A stretch of DNA of 57,829 nt from Scybalomonas sp905214925 (lineage in GTDB: Bacteria; Bacillota; Clostridia; Lachnospirales; Lachnospiraceae): assembly GCA_905214925.1 (NCBI GenBank), contig CAJMOB010000023.1:1-57829 (forward strand), written 5' to 3'. A program made the position numbers and the translations under genes. The notes under the pieces are model-generated. The model worked only from the letters and a program-made list of their open reading frames with translations. It ran no database searches and had not been told where the DNA came from. This document shows positions 50,196 to 57,829 of this stretch, one piece after another (position 1 is the stretch's first letter; each line of letters opens with the position of its first letter).

Positions 50196-51077
50196 ATGTC
50201 AGATTATATTATTCGTGGAACAGCTGGAGATAATCAAATTCGTTTTTTTGCTAGCTATACAAAAGATTTAGTAGAAACTGCAAGACAACACCATAATACA
50301 AGTCCTGTGGCAACAGCGGCATTAGGAAGACTTTTAACGGCTGGTGCTATGATGGGAAGTATGTGTAAAAACGATACAGACGTATTAACACTTCAGATTA
50401 AATGTAGTGGACCAATTGGTGGATTAACGGTAACTGCCGATTCAAAAGCAAACGTAAAAGGATGTGTCAACAATCCAGATATTATGCTTCCACCAAACAG
50501 CAAAGGAAAATTAGATGTTGGTGGCGCCTTAGATCTTGGTGTATTAAGCGTAATCAAAGATATTGGCTTAAAAGAGCCATATGTGGGACAAACACAGCTT
50601 GTATCAGGAGAAATTGCCGAAGATTTAACTTATTATTTTGCAACATCAGAACAAGTGCCTTCTTCTGTAGCCCTTGGTGTGTTAATGAATAAAGAAAATA
50701 CCGTTCGCCAAGCAGGTGGATTCATTATTCAGCTTATGCCATTTGCCGATGAAGAATTGATTTCAAAATTAGAAAAGAAGCTGGCTGAGTTTACATCCGT
50801 AACTGCTTATTTAGAAGAAGGAAAAATGCCAGAAGAGATGATGGAAGAACTTCTTGGAGAATTTGGAATTAAAATTATGGATAAAATTCCAACACAGTTT
50901 TATTGTGATTGTAGCAAAGAAAAAGTTGGAAAAGCAGTGATCAGTATTGGACAAAAAGATATTCAAGAAATGATCGACGATGGAGAACCAATTGAAGTTA
51001 ATTGCCATTTCTGCAATACCAATTATAAATTTGAAGTGGATGAATTAAAAGAAATGTTAAAATACGCTAGAAAATAG
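50196..51077 (+). CDS. hslO: Redox-regulated chaperone Hsp33
   Basis: The protein is 293 aa. 'SDYIIRGTAGDNQIRFFASYTKDLVE' opens the family fold, and the C-terminal zinc switch has 'YCDC' and 'CHFCNTNYKFE' (C-x-C and C-x-x-C). Oxidation of these cysteines activates the holdase chaperone. ATG at 50196 is chosen with GTGAGGA upstream; the open frame reaching 50061 overlaps the methyltransferase gene and is spurious. A terminator follows. Confidence 0.95.
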   Translation: MSDYIIRGTAGDNQIRFFASYTKDLVETARQHHNTSPVATAALGRLLTAGAMMGSMCKNDTDVLTLQIKCSGPIGGLTVTADSKANVKGCVNNPDIMLPPNSKGKLDVGGALDLGVLSVIKDIGLKEPYVGQTQLVSGEIAEDLTYYFATSEQVPSSVALGVLMNKENTVRQAGGFIIQLMPFADEELISKLEKKLAEFTSVTAYLEEGKMPEEMMEELLGEFGIKIMDKIPTQFYCDCSKEKVGKAVISIGQKDIQEMIDDGEPIEVNCHFCNTNYKFEVDELKEMLKYARK

Positions 51078-51113
51078 TAGTAGCATAGTTAACGAAAGAA
51101 TAAGAATTTCATA

Positions 51114-51173
51114 AAAAAAGTCCTTTTTCAGTAAAAGAGATTTCATAATCATCTTTTGGAAAAGGACTTTTTT
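51114..51173. terminator. Bidirectional terminator after hslO
   Basis: Stem AAAAAAGTCCTTTT/AAAAGGACTTTTTT with a 30-base loop, between convergent genes. Confidence 0.85.
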
Positions 51174-51176
51174 GTA

Positions 51177-51500
51177 TTATTCGGTTGTTGTAGTTTCTGA
51201 ATCCACTGGACGATGTGGATTGATATTTAAAGAAACGTACTCTCGAGCGGTTGTTGGATCCGTGTCAAATGCGTGTTCAAAAGCCTCTTCATCAGGATCG
51301 ACTTCTTCTGCCATAAGATCAGAAGTTTCTTGATAAGAACGAAGTTTTGAACAAAGAGGACAATCTTCTTTAGAATCCAAAAATCTTTGGACAATCGTGC
51401 AAGAAAGAATTTTGTCACGGAATAAAAAGAGAACACCTCCAACGGATGCAAGCACGGCAAAAATACGCATAAAAGTTTTTACAAGATTATTTTTTTTCAT
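51177..51500 (-). CDS. Small membrane-anchored protein with C-P-x-C motif, unknown function
   Basis: The protein is 107 aa. One N-terminal membrane helix ('FMRIFAVLASVGGVLFLF') is followed by a soluble, acidic part with Cys in 'KEDCPLCSKL' and a Thr-rich end (ETTTTE). CxxC might bind a metal or take part in thiol exchange. AAAGGAG precedes the ATG. I do not recognise the family. The 272-base gap to pepT holds a -10-like TATAAT on the reverse strand near 51583. Confidence 0.68.
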   Translation of the reverse strand: MKKNNLVKTFMRIFAVLASVGGVLFLFRDKILSCTIVQRFLDSKEDCPLCSKLRSYQETSDLMAEEVDPDEEAFEHAFDTDPTTAREYVSLNINPHRPVDSETTTTE

Positions 51501-51645
51501 AAAACTTCTCCTTTATTAAAGAGCGTAATACAGTTTATTACTCTGTAACGCCAAACGAAAGATTTTTGTTGCTATCTATTATAGCATAAATTTAAAATAA
51601 TATATAGACTTGTATTATGAGTTTTCTTAATATCATACACATACC

Positions 51646-51674
51646 TTGTGGTCTTGTTGGAAATGTGATAAGAT
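51646..51674 (+). promoter_or_regulatory. Probable promoter of pepT
   Basis: TTGTGG (51646-51651), 17 bases, TAAGAT (51669-51674), about 100 bases before pepT. Only moderate matches to consensus. Confidence 0.45.
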
Positions 51675-51772
51675 GACAAGAAGGAATCATTACTATTTCG
51701 ATGGAACGTGTTCTAATTGATTATTAGGCACATGATTCATAAATAGATTGTAGTAGAAAGGAATGAGATTCT

Positions 51773-53002
51773 ATGAGAGCATATGAAAGATTATTAAATT
51801 ATGTAAGAGTATATACAACATCTGACGAGAGTTCTGAAACTTGTCCAAGTACAAGCCGTCAGTTTGATTTAGCGAAAATATTAGAAAAAGAAATGAAAGA
51901 GTTAGGTCTTACAGAAGTAGGAATTGATGATAATGGTTATGTCTATGGAAAATTACCAGCGACAAAAGGATATGAAGATCGCTTTGAAATTGGATTTTTA
52001 GCCCATATGGATACGAGTCCAGATGCATCAGGAGAAAACGTAAATCCTATTATTCACGAGAACTATCAAGGAGAAGATATTCCTCTTGGAACAAGTGGAA
52101 AAGTGCTTAGAAAAGAAAATTTCCCTCATTTAGAAAAGTTAGTTGGAAGAACGTTAATTACAACGGATGGGACAACTCTTCTTGGAGCCGATGACAAAGC
52201 AGGGATTGCTGAAATTTTAACTGCTTGTGAGAGATTAATCCGCGAAGAAATTCCTCATGGTCCAATTCAGATCATGTTCTCTCCAGATGAAGAAATTGGA
52301 AGAGGAATGGACAAGGTAGATTTAAAACGTTTTACACCAGCCGTTGCTTATACTATGGATGGTGGACCAGAAGGAGAGATTGAATACGAATGTTTTAATG
52401 CAGCTTCTATGATGGTAACGATTCATGGTTTTTCTGTTCACCCTGGTAGTTCTAAAAATACAATGGTGAATGCCGCTTTAGTTGGCTGTGAGTTCAACCA
52501 GATGCTTCCATCTGCACAAACTCCATCTATGACAGAAGGATACGAAGGATTTTACCATCTTTGTGAAATCAAAGGTGATGTACAAGAAGCGACTTTAGAA
52601 TATATTATTCGTGATCATAGTGATGAATTATTTGAAGCGAAAAAGCAAACTGCACTTCATATTCAAAAAATTCTCAATGAAAAATATGGAGAAGGTACAG
52701 TAGAAGTGGAAATCAAAGATAGCTATTATAATATGGCTCGTATGGTAAAACCACATTTCCATTTAGTTGAGAATGCCATTAAAGCGACAGAACAGGCAGG
52801 AGTAACTCCAGCGGTTCAACCAATTCGTGGTGGTACAGATGGCGCTCGATTAAGCTATATGGGAATTCCTTGTCCAAACCTTGGAACAGGTGGATATGGA
52901 TATCATGGAGAATATGAGCACATTACAGCAGAAGGTATGGACTTAGCAGTTCAGATTATGCTAAATGTTATTGATTTATATAAAGAAAAGAAAGCAGAAT
53001 AA
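51773..53002 (+). CDS. pepT: Peptidase T (tripeptide aminopeptidase)
   Basis: The protein is 409 aa, an M20B metallopeptidase. Metal-site motifs are 'IGFLAHMDTSPDASG', 'TTLLGADDKAGIAEIL', 'FSPDEEIGRGMDKVD' and 'MDGGPEGEIEYECFNAA', and the lid has 'HGFSVHPGSSKNTMVNAAL'. The ending 'GTDGARLSYMGIPCPNLGTGGYGYHGEYEH' is typical. It removes the N-terminal residue from tripeptides in the cytoplasm. AAGGAATGAG precedes the ATG. Confidence 0.96.
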   Translation: MRAYERLLNYVRVYTTSDESSETCPSTSRQFDLAKILEKEMKELGLTEVGIDDNGYVYGKLPATKGYEDRFEIGFLAHMDTSPDASGENVNPIIHENYQGEDIPLGTSGKVLRKENFPHLEKLVGRTLITTDGTTLLGADDKAGIAEILTACERLIREEIPHGPIQIMFSPDEEIGRGMDKVDLKRFTPAVAYTMDGGPEGEIEYECFNAASMMVTIHGFSVHPGSSKNTMVNAALVGCEFNQMLPSAQTPSMTEGYEGFYHLCEIKGDVQEATLEYIIRDHSDELFEAKKQTALHIQKILNEKYGEGTVEVEIKDSYYNMARMVKPHFHLVENAIKATEQAGVTPAVQPIRGGTDGARLSYMGIPCPNLGTGGYGYHGEYEHITAEGMDLAVQIMLNVIDLYKEKKAE

Positions 53003-53011
53003 TGGATAAGT

Positions 53012-53058
53012 AAAAAACGGTGAGGAACACAAAAATGTGTTTCTCATCGTTTTTTTGA
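53012..53058 (+). terminator. Terminator after pepT
   Basis: Stem of about 19 bp (AAAAAACGGTGAG.../...CTCATCGTTTTTT) with a 6-base loop and T-run. Confidence 0.85.
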
Positions 53059-53075
53059 TTGTTTTCTAATTTCTA

Positions 53076-53136
53076 TTGACATGGGATGGAAAAAGATGTA
53101 TATTACCGTATATGAAATACATATACAGTAATATAC
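53076..53136 (+). promoter_or_regulatory. Promoter plus long palindromic operator of the GntR/ABC operon
   Basis: TTGACA (53076-53081), 17 bases, TATATT (53099-53104). A palindrome with 17-base arms (53098-53114 and 53120-53136, one mismatch, 5-base loop) overlaps the -10. It is the evident operator for the YtrA-type repressor encoded next, so the operon is probably autoregulated. Confidence 0.85.
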
Positions 53137-53209
53137 ACTGTATTATAGTAGGAAAAAATTTAAAACATACAAACTATGTTTGTGATATTTAGAGAAGGAG
53201 GGAAAGCGG

Positions 53210-53587
53210 TTGCATTTAATTATTAGCAATAACAGTGAAATTCCCATTTATCAACAAATAAAAGACCAGATAAAGGATGAGATTTTAAGAGGGGAATTAA
53301 GTGATGGAGAGATGTTACCTTCCATTCGAGGCCTTGCTAATGAAATTAATGTTAGTGTATTGACAACAAAGAGAGCCTATGATGAATTAGTGGCAGAAGG
53401 ATTTATTCATGCCATACAAGGCAAAGGATTTTTTGTAGCTGTAAAAAATTTAGATGTATTAAAAGAAGGAAAGATGAAAGAAATTGAAGAAAAATTACAA
53501 GAGGCAATTGTTATTTCGGATATGATTGGGCTGTCAGGAAAAGAGTTGATGACAATGCTTGAAATTTTATTAGAAGATAAAATTTAG
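53210..53587 (+). CDS. YtrA-subfamily GntR regulator
   Basis: The protein is 125 aa, a GntR winged helix ('IPIYQQIKDQIKDEILRGELSDGEMLPSIRGLANEINVSVLTTKRAYDELVAEGFIHAI') with only a short helical C-terminal part, which is the YtrA type. Such regulators repress adjacent ABC genes and often respond to cell-wall antibiotics. The start is TTG at 53210, well placed behind AGAAGGAGGG. The ABC ATPase gene follows 93 bases on. Confidence 0.9.
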   Translation: MHLIISNNSEIPIYQQIKDQIKDEILRGELSDGEMLPSIRGLANEINVSVLTTKRAYDELVAEGFIHAIQGKGFFVAVKNLDVLKEGKMKEIEEKLQEAIVISDMIGLSGKELMTMLEILLEDKI

Positions 53588-53680
53588 AGAAATTTTACTT
53601 TGGAAAAAGCCATAGCTAAGAAGTGTTTCATTTTTAGTTACTGTTCACCATTATTTGAGTTGGATAAGGGAGGTTTTCTT

Positions 53681-54535
53681 ATGGATTATGTATTAGAAGT
53701 CAATGGATTAAAGAAAGCATATAAGCAAAAACAAGTATTACAAGATGTGACTTTTAATGTGTACGAAGGTTGTATTTCTGGATTTATTGGAGTCAATGGT
53801 GTGGGAAAGACAACAACGATTAAAATGTTACTAGGGCTTGTAAAACCAGATGCAGGAGAGATAAAAATTTTTGGAATGGATTTGAAACAAAATCAAAGGA
53901 AGATTAAAGAACGAATCGGAATTGTGTTTGATAATGGATACTTGTATGATGATTTGACAATTAAAGATATGGCAAAGATTATTTCTTCCGCTTATAAAAG
54001 TTGGGATCAAAAAGTATTTCAAGATTATATGGAACGTTTTTCTTTGAATCAGAAAGAATATATTAAAAATTTATCAAAGGGAATGAGAATGAAGTGTGCG
54101 TTAGCTTATGCGCTGTCTCATCATGCAGATCTTTTAATTATGGATGAGCCAACCAGTGGTCTCGATCCCCAGATTCGTCGACAAATCTTACAGATGATAC
54201 AAGAGTTTGTAGAGGAAGAAGGAAAATCTGTTTTTTTCTCCACACATATTACAAATGATTTAGAGCGATGTGTAGATGATGTTATTATGTTGCAGGAAGG
54301 AAAAGTGCTTTTTCAAGAAGAGAAAGATCGCTTGTTAGAATCACATGCTTTTGTAAAAGGCAATAAAAATTGGTTAGATCAAGAAAATGAGTCCTTATTT
54401 ATTGAATTAAATCAAAAGGGATTTCATTTTGAAGGCTTGACAAATGAAAAGGAGAAAGTAAAGAAAAGAATGCCACAAGCCTTATTTGAAAAACCAAATA
54501 TAGAAGAAATTATGATCGCTTATTCTAAAAAATAA
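53681..54535 (+). CDS. ABC transporter ATP-binding protein
   Basis: The protein is 284 aa. It has Walker A 'GVNGVGKTTTIKMLLG' (GxxGxGKT with Val), a Q-loop region 'GIVFDNGYLY', signature 'NLSKGMRMKCALAYALSHHADLLIMDEPTSGLDPQ' (LSKGM), Walker B and switch 'FFSTHITNDLE'. It belongs to the multidrug/bacitracin-type exporter ATPases. ATG at 53681 follows AAGGGAGG; the frame extends to 53600 without need. It works with the two permeases downstream. Confidence 0.92.
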   Translation: MDYVLEVNGLKKAYKQKQVLQDVTFNVYEGCISGFIGVNGVGKTTTIKMLLGLVKPDAGEIKIFGMDLKQNQRKIKERIGIVFDNGYLYDDLTIKDMAKIISSAYKSWDQKVFQDYMERFSLNQKEYIKNLSKGMRMKCALAYALSHHADLLIMDEPTSGLDPQIRRQILQMIQEFVEEEGKSVFFSTHITNDLERCVDDVIMLQEGKVLFQEEKDRLLESHAFVKGNKNWLDQENESLFIELNQKGFHFEGLTNEKEKVKKRMPQALFEKPNIEEIMIAYSKK

Positions 54536-54585
54536 AATAAGAAGAAAGAAAAAATATAGTGTGGTTAAAAATGGAGGGATAAAAG

Positions 54586-55227
54586 ATGATGAGAGCGCTT
54601 ATTTATAAAGATTATAAATTATTTACCAATGACCAACTACCAATTATTTTATTTCAGTATTTTGTTATCCTCGTGCTGATAGGTGTGAATGCAGGAATTT
54701 ATTCCTACATTGTACTTACAATTGCAGGGGCATGGTCTTTTTTGATGGGGACCATTGAGAAGGAGAAGTTAGGAAATGGAAAAAAGTTATTATATGCCGT
54801 TTCTTATACGAAAGAACAGTTGGTTCTTTCTCATTATTTAGGAGTTTTTCTACAGTTTTTTATTATAACAGGTTTGTATCTTGTGTTTTCTAGTGTTATG
54901 ACTTTTTTGAATGTCTCCTATTTTCCAATCCTTACAAAAGAATTTTTCTTTGGTGCAGCGATTGCTTATCTCTATTTTGTTGCAATAACAATGCCACTTT
55001 ACTATTTGCTTCCTCAAATAGCTGTACGTTTGATATCCATTGGATTGGTTTTTATTCCTGCTTATTCAACACAATTTTTTATTGTATCGATTGGAAGAAA
55101 ACAAGCGTTAACAATATTAGAACGGATTTGGAGTTCTGGCATTTATGGTATCGCGATAATAGCAGTTCTCTTGTTTATTGTATCTGAGCGATTTGTTGTA
55201 GCAATGGAAAAAAGGCAGGAGGGATAA
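54586..55227 (+). CDS. ABC-2-type permease subunit
   Basis: The protein is 213 aa with about six hydrophobic segments. A conserved-looking 'MGTIEKEKLGNGKKLLYAVSYTKEQLVLSHYLG' loop follows the second helix, as in ABC-2 permeases linked to YtrA operons. GGAGGG precedes the ATG. It lies 50 bases after the ATPase gene and 2 bases before the next permease; the two likely form a heterodimer. Confidence 0.85.
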   Translation: MMRALIYKDYKLFTNDQLPIILFQYFVILVLIGVNAGIYSYIVLTIAGAWSFLMGTIEKEKLGNGKKLLYAVSYTKEQLVLSHYLGVFLQFFIITGLYLVFSSVMTFLNVSYFPILTKEFFFGAAIAYLYFVAITMPLYYLLPQIAVRLISIGLVFIPAYSTQFFIVSIGRKQALTILERIWSSGIYGIAIIAVLLFIVSERFVVAMEKRQEG

Positions 55228-55229
55228 CG

Positions 55230-55865
55230 ATGGAACTTATTTTTATAAAGAGAACTTATATTTTAATTCGAAAAATATTATGGATTATGATTGCTGTGTT
55301 TTTCCTATGTTTTCTTTTGCTCGCTCTGTTTTCTAATTTGGTAGGGGCGGCTATTTCAGCAATTGGAAGTTTTTTCTTTGGATATTTTTTAATCAATGCA
55401 ATTTTTGAGAAAGAAGAGAAAAATAACGGATTTCAGCTTTTAATTGCTATGCCTTATGAGAGAAAAAGGATTATAAAAAATTTTTATAGTATTGTCATTG
55501 GAGGAATAGTCATAGCTTGGAGCATGATCAGTTTGCTCGGATTGCTAATCGCTTTTATTCAAAAAATAAATTGGAGTTTTGTAGGTGGGGGAATTGTATT
55601 TGGTATAGAGGGAATTTTTTTCGGAATTTTATTGCCGATTTGTTTTAAATATCGTTATCAAAAAGCAGTTTTATGCAGTCAAGTTTTCCTATTTTCTTTT
55701 GCTATGATATTTGTTCTTCTTAGTAAAAGCTCTTGGATTTCATGGGAGCGTGTGGTAAGGATTTATTCTGGTTGGTATGATGTTGTTGGTATTTTCATTG
55801 ACATTCTGGCATTTTTTCTTTCTTATCTAGCTTCAAAGGCGATATTTGAAGCGAGAGATTTTTAA
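55230..55865 (+). CDS. ABC-2-type permease subunit
   Basis: The protein is 211 aa with about six hydrophobic segments. After the second helix it has 'AIFEKEEKNNGFQLLIAMPYERKRIIKNFYSIVIGG', the same pattern as the preceding permease (EKEE...LLxAxPYxRxxI), so the two are ancient paralogues. GGAGGG in the previous gene's end serves as ribosome site. Substrate unknown; the GntR type hints at envelope stress or antimicrobial efflux. Confidence 0.85.
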   Translation: MELIFIKRTYILIRKILWIMIAVFFLCFLLLALFSNLVGAAISAIGSFFFGYFLINAIFEKEEKNNGFQLLIAMPYERKRIIKNFYSIVIGGIVIAWSMISLLGLLIAFIQKINWSFVGGGIVFGIEGIFFGILLPICFKYRYQKAVLCSQVFLFSFAMIFVLLSKSSWISWERVVRIYSGWYDVVGIFIDILAFFLSYLASKAIFEARDF

Positions 55866-56037
55866 AAGTATAGAATACGATTGCTTTTAAGGCCATCATG
55901 AGAAGAAAGAGACTGCCTTTACGATAGGGAAACTGTGAGATATAATAATAAAGAAAGAAAAGATAAATTTTTATTTTTCTAGTGAAAATTCTCATAAAAA
56001 ACAGTTATTTTAGATGTGAATAGGAGAAGGTGATATT

Positions 56038-56721
56038 ATGGAGGTTATTCAACAGCAGCATGAAATTCCCGATTTTTTGAGTGAAGATCAAATGGTGGCA
56101 ATAGCAGATGACTTGATTAAAATTATTTTTTCAGTAAAGGATATTACAAAGGTAGAAGAAAGTACGCCATATGAAGAAGAGCAGGAGTATGCTAGTCGAT
56201 TACTTTTTTATATTAGCCGTTATGCGGTGAATGGAGTCAATGGGCTTTCTATCAATCATGAAATTAATGCGCGCATGAATCAGACAATTGTAAATGCTAT
56301 GGTGCTATCTCATTTTATGGATCGACCAAAAGAGCAACAAGAAATTGAAAAAATCCATCAATTTGCAGAAATTGTTTTAAACTCTTTTGTTGGAATCTTT
56401 CAACAAGTCTTCGCTATGGAGGTTTTCGCTGATTCGAAAGGAATGGGAAGAAGGGTATGTGATTCTGTTCTTGTGGCATTGGCAAAACAATATGAAGTTG
56501 ATCCAGAAACTTTTATGGAACTGTTATTATTTCAACAAGAAGAGCATCCAGTAGAAATAGCAGGACAATATTTATGCGGTGTTGATGGGTATAAAAAGAG
56601 AGTAGAACGTGAAGATAGAGAGCGTTTATTAGAAGAGACAAAAACAGATCCAATGCATGAACGAATTATAATGCCAATAAATAAAGAGGAACTGGTACGA
56701 TATCGTCTCCGACGGCCCTAA
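56038..56721 (+). CDS. Soluble helical protein, unknown function
   Basis: The protein is 227 aa with no signal peptide or membrane segment. It is predicted mostly helical and rich in Glu and Gln. There is no recognisable catalytic motif. AGGAGAAGG precedes the ATG, codon use matches neighbours, and a clear terminator follows, so it is a real gene. It stands alone, 172 bases after the ABC operon. No function is proposed. Confidence 0.7.
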   Translation: MEVIQQQHEIPDFLSEDQMVAIADDLIKIIFSVKDITKVEESTPYEEEQEYASRLLFYISRYAVNGVNGLSINHEINARMNQTIVNAMVLSHFMDRPKEQQEIEKIHQFAEIVLNSFVGIFQQVFAMEVFADSKGMGRRVCDSVLVALAKQYEVDPETFMELLLFQQEEHPVEIAGQYLCGVDGYKKRVEREDRERLLEETKTDPMHERIIMPINKEELVRYRLRRP

Positions 56722-56741
56722 TTAAATATAAAGTATAAGAG

Positions 56742-56782
56742 AAAAATGGTGATTTCCCGTCAATTAGGAAGTCACCATTTTT
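56742..56782. terminator. Bidirectional terminator
   Basis: 16-bp stem with one mismatch (AAAAATGGTGATTTCC / GGAAGTCACCATTTTT), 9-base loop, between convergent genes. Confidence 0.87.
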
Positions 56783-56843
56783 GGATCAAAAATAAAATAA
56801 GTTGTATGTAAATAATGTGTGATACAAAAAAGTTTTTTCTTTA

Positions 56844-57638
56844 TTAAGAAAGATATTTGCTTCGAACCGTTTGAATATGAAGTTCTCTATGGGTTTTGGA
56901 TAAATTGGATTTTGCTATAATATTACCAATGGTTGTCAACTGGGAGTTCGTATAATGGACTGGTTCTAAAGCAAGACGACGATTGAGTTGTTCTGCCAAA
57001 ACACGTTCTGTAACGATTAATGAGGAACTGTTCTGAGGGACTTTTTTGAGTTCTGCCCCATTATTAAAGCAAATAACAGAGATCATATGTAAATTAAAAA
57101 TACTGTGATCCGAAAGGACTTTCGACAATGCACGAATATGAGTTTCATTTTGTTTTATTGGATTGTAAAAGAAAAATTTCTTTTTCTGAAAGGCTTGGCA
57201 CCATTTAAAGTCCTCCTCTTGACCAAAAATATATCCTGAAAAGTTTTTGTTTTCAATAACAACAATGCCGTTTGGAGTCAGTAAAATAAGATCAATTTCC
57301 GTTGTTTCTTGACTGTTCTTAGGTAAAATAATATTTTGGTATGTTTGATATGGAAAGTTTAAGTCGTTGAGAGCAAATAATGTTTTTGCTTCTCCTATTT
57401 TTCCTTTTAGTTCTGCTTGAGTTAAAGGTGATTTTGAGTCAGGAATAGAAGAGAAGTTTGGCAATTGCACTTTTGAAGGATCATAAGAAGTTTTCTTTTG
57501 CTTTTTTGATGTATTCCTAGGGCGAACGGAAAGAAACGTACTGAGCCACTTAAATAAAAAGAAAATGCCTTTGAACATAAGAAATAATAACAATAAGGTA
57601 ACAAAAATTGATAAAAAATCTGCTATAATGGTTAACAT
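56844..57638 (-). CDS. Membrane-anchored NERD-domain protein
   Basis: The protein is 264 aa. An N-terminal membrane helix ('FLSIFVTLLLLFLMFKGIFFLFKWL') and basic linker are followed by a NERD domain (about 78-195) with 'KGKIGEAKTLFALNDLNFP', 'TTEIDLILLTPNGIVVIENKNFSGYIFG' (nuclease-like D-x-L and E-N-K) and 'NPIKQNETHIRALSKVL'. NERD is a nuclease-related domain and may act on DNA, but activity is unproven. On the reverse strand GGAGG lies before the ATG. It is followed by no partner gene; a tRNA gene is upstream. Confidence 0.88.
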   Translation of the reverse strand: MLTIIADFLSIFVTLLLLFLMFKGIFFLFKWLSTFLSVRPRNTSKKQKKTSYDPSKVQLPNFSSIPDSKSPLTQAELKGKIGEAKTLFALNDLNFPYQTYQNIILPKNSQETTEIDLILLTPNGIVVIENKNFSGYIFGQEEDFKWCQAFQKKKFFFYNPIKQNETHIRALSKVLSDHSIFNLHMISVICFNNGAELKKVPQNSSSLIVTERVLAEQLNRRLALEPVHYTNSQLTTIGNIIAKSNLSKTHRELHIQTVRSKYLS

Positions 57639-57743
57639 ATAAAATCCTCCAACTATTCTTTTGTAATTTTTTTAAAAATATCAAAAATAGTTGGGGGTGT
57701 CAATAAAGATCGTGAGAAAAAATAGAAAAGTAGAGTTTTGTGT

Positions 57744-57770
57744 AAAAAAAATACAACCACTTAGGTTGTA
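57744..57770 (-). terminator. Terminator of the tRNA transcript
   Basis: On the reverse strand TACAACC/GGTTGTA stem followed by a T-run of seven, just after the tRNA 3' end. Confidence 0.85.
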
Positions 57771-57775
57771 AAATT

Positions 57776-57829
57776 AGAGCACGAGACGGGATTCGAACCC
57801 GCGACCCTCGCCTTGGCAAGGCGATACTC
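57776..57829 (-). tRNA. tRNA-Gly(GCC), 3' part, cut by window edge
   Basis: The reverse strand reads the anticodon arm with loop TTGCCAA (anticodon GCC), a short variable loop, the T arm with GGTTCGAATCC, the acceptor 3' strand CGTGCTC and discriminator T. CCA is not encoded. The 5' half (acceptor 5' strand and D arm) lies beyond the window. Confidence 0.93.

Overview
The window reads as chromosomal DNA of a low-GC, endospore-forming, anaerobic Firmicute, most likely a gut member of the Lachnospiraceae/Clostridia. The reasons are AT-rich sequence, strong AGGAGG-type ribosome sites with a few TTG and GTG starts, a complete spoIIIAA-AH operon, spoIVB and Spo0A, an alpha/beta-type SASP, rubrerythrin-type redox chemistry, a Mo-enzyme with ferredoxin partners, and a clostridial 7alpha-hydroxysteroid-dehydrogenase-like protein. 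No species can be fixed from the sequence alone.

Layout. 1-0.7 kb: debris (GC-rich hairpins, a decayed GNAT acetyltransferase and a decayed GH25 lysozyme fragment). 0.8-11.6 kb: redox block with a metallophosphoesterase-rubrerythrin fusion, a pyruvyltransferase-like/ferredoxin/FrhB fusion, then a nitrate-reductase-like molybdoenzyme, its ferredoxin and NAD(P)H-flavoprotein partners, a TehA/SLAC1-like channel and mobA-moeA-mobB. 11.8-14.8 kb: two HAD phosphatases, aroE and efp. 14.8-18.3 kb: small membrane genes and an M20 amidohydrolase/DUF3100 transporter operon. 18.3-34.5 kb: spoIIIA operon, Asp23 protein, nusB-xseA-xseB-ispA-dxs-tlyA-nadK-argR-recN, then spoIVB. 34.6-38.1 kb: two tandem Spo0A-type regulators and glgA. 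38.1-44.1 kb: bile-acid-HSDH-like SDR divergent from a MocR regulator, then an OmpR/histidine kinase pair with a large extracellular sensor. 44.2-51.5 kb: 3D-domain secreted protein, DUF815 ATPase, SASP, hot-dog thioesterase, PNPOx-like protein divergent from an Rrf2 regulator, methyltransferase and hslO. 51.7-57.8 kb: pepT, a YtrA-type GntR/ABC cluster with a clear palindromic operator, an unknown protein, a NERD protein and the 3' part of tRNA-Gly(GCC).

Working together. The 4.4-11.6 kb genes make a plausible self-contained unit: Mo enzyme, electron carriers, an anion channel and the late steps of Mo-cofactor assembly. The spoIIIA, spoIVB and Spo0A genes cover sporulation control and mother-cell/forespore signalling. 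The most unusual observation is a second Spo0A-like gene directly behind canonical spo0A: it has a nearly unchanged DNA-binding domain, an altered receiver active site, and its own perfect TTGACA-N17-TATAAT promoter. No CRISPR array, intact transposase, prophage or obvious defence system was seen.
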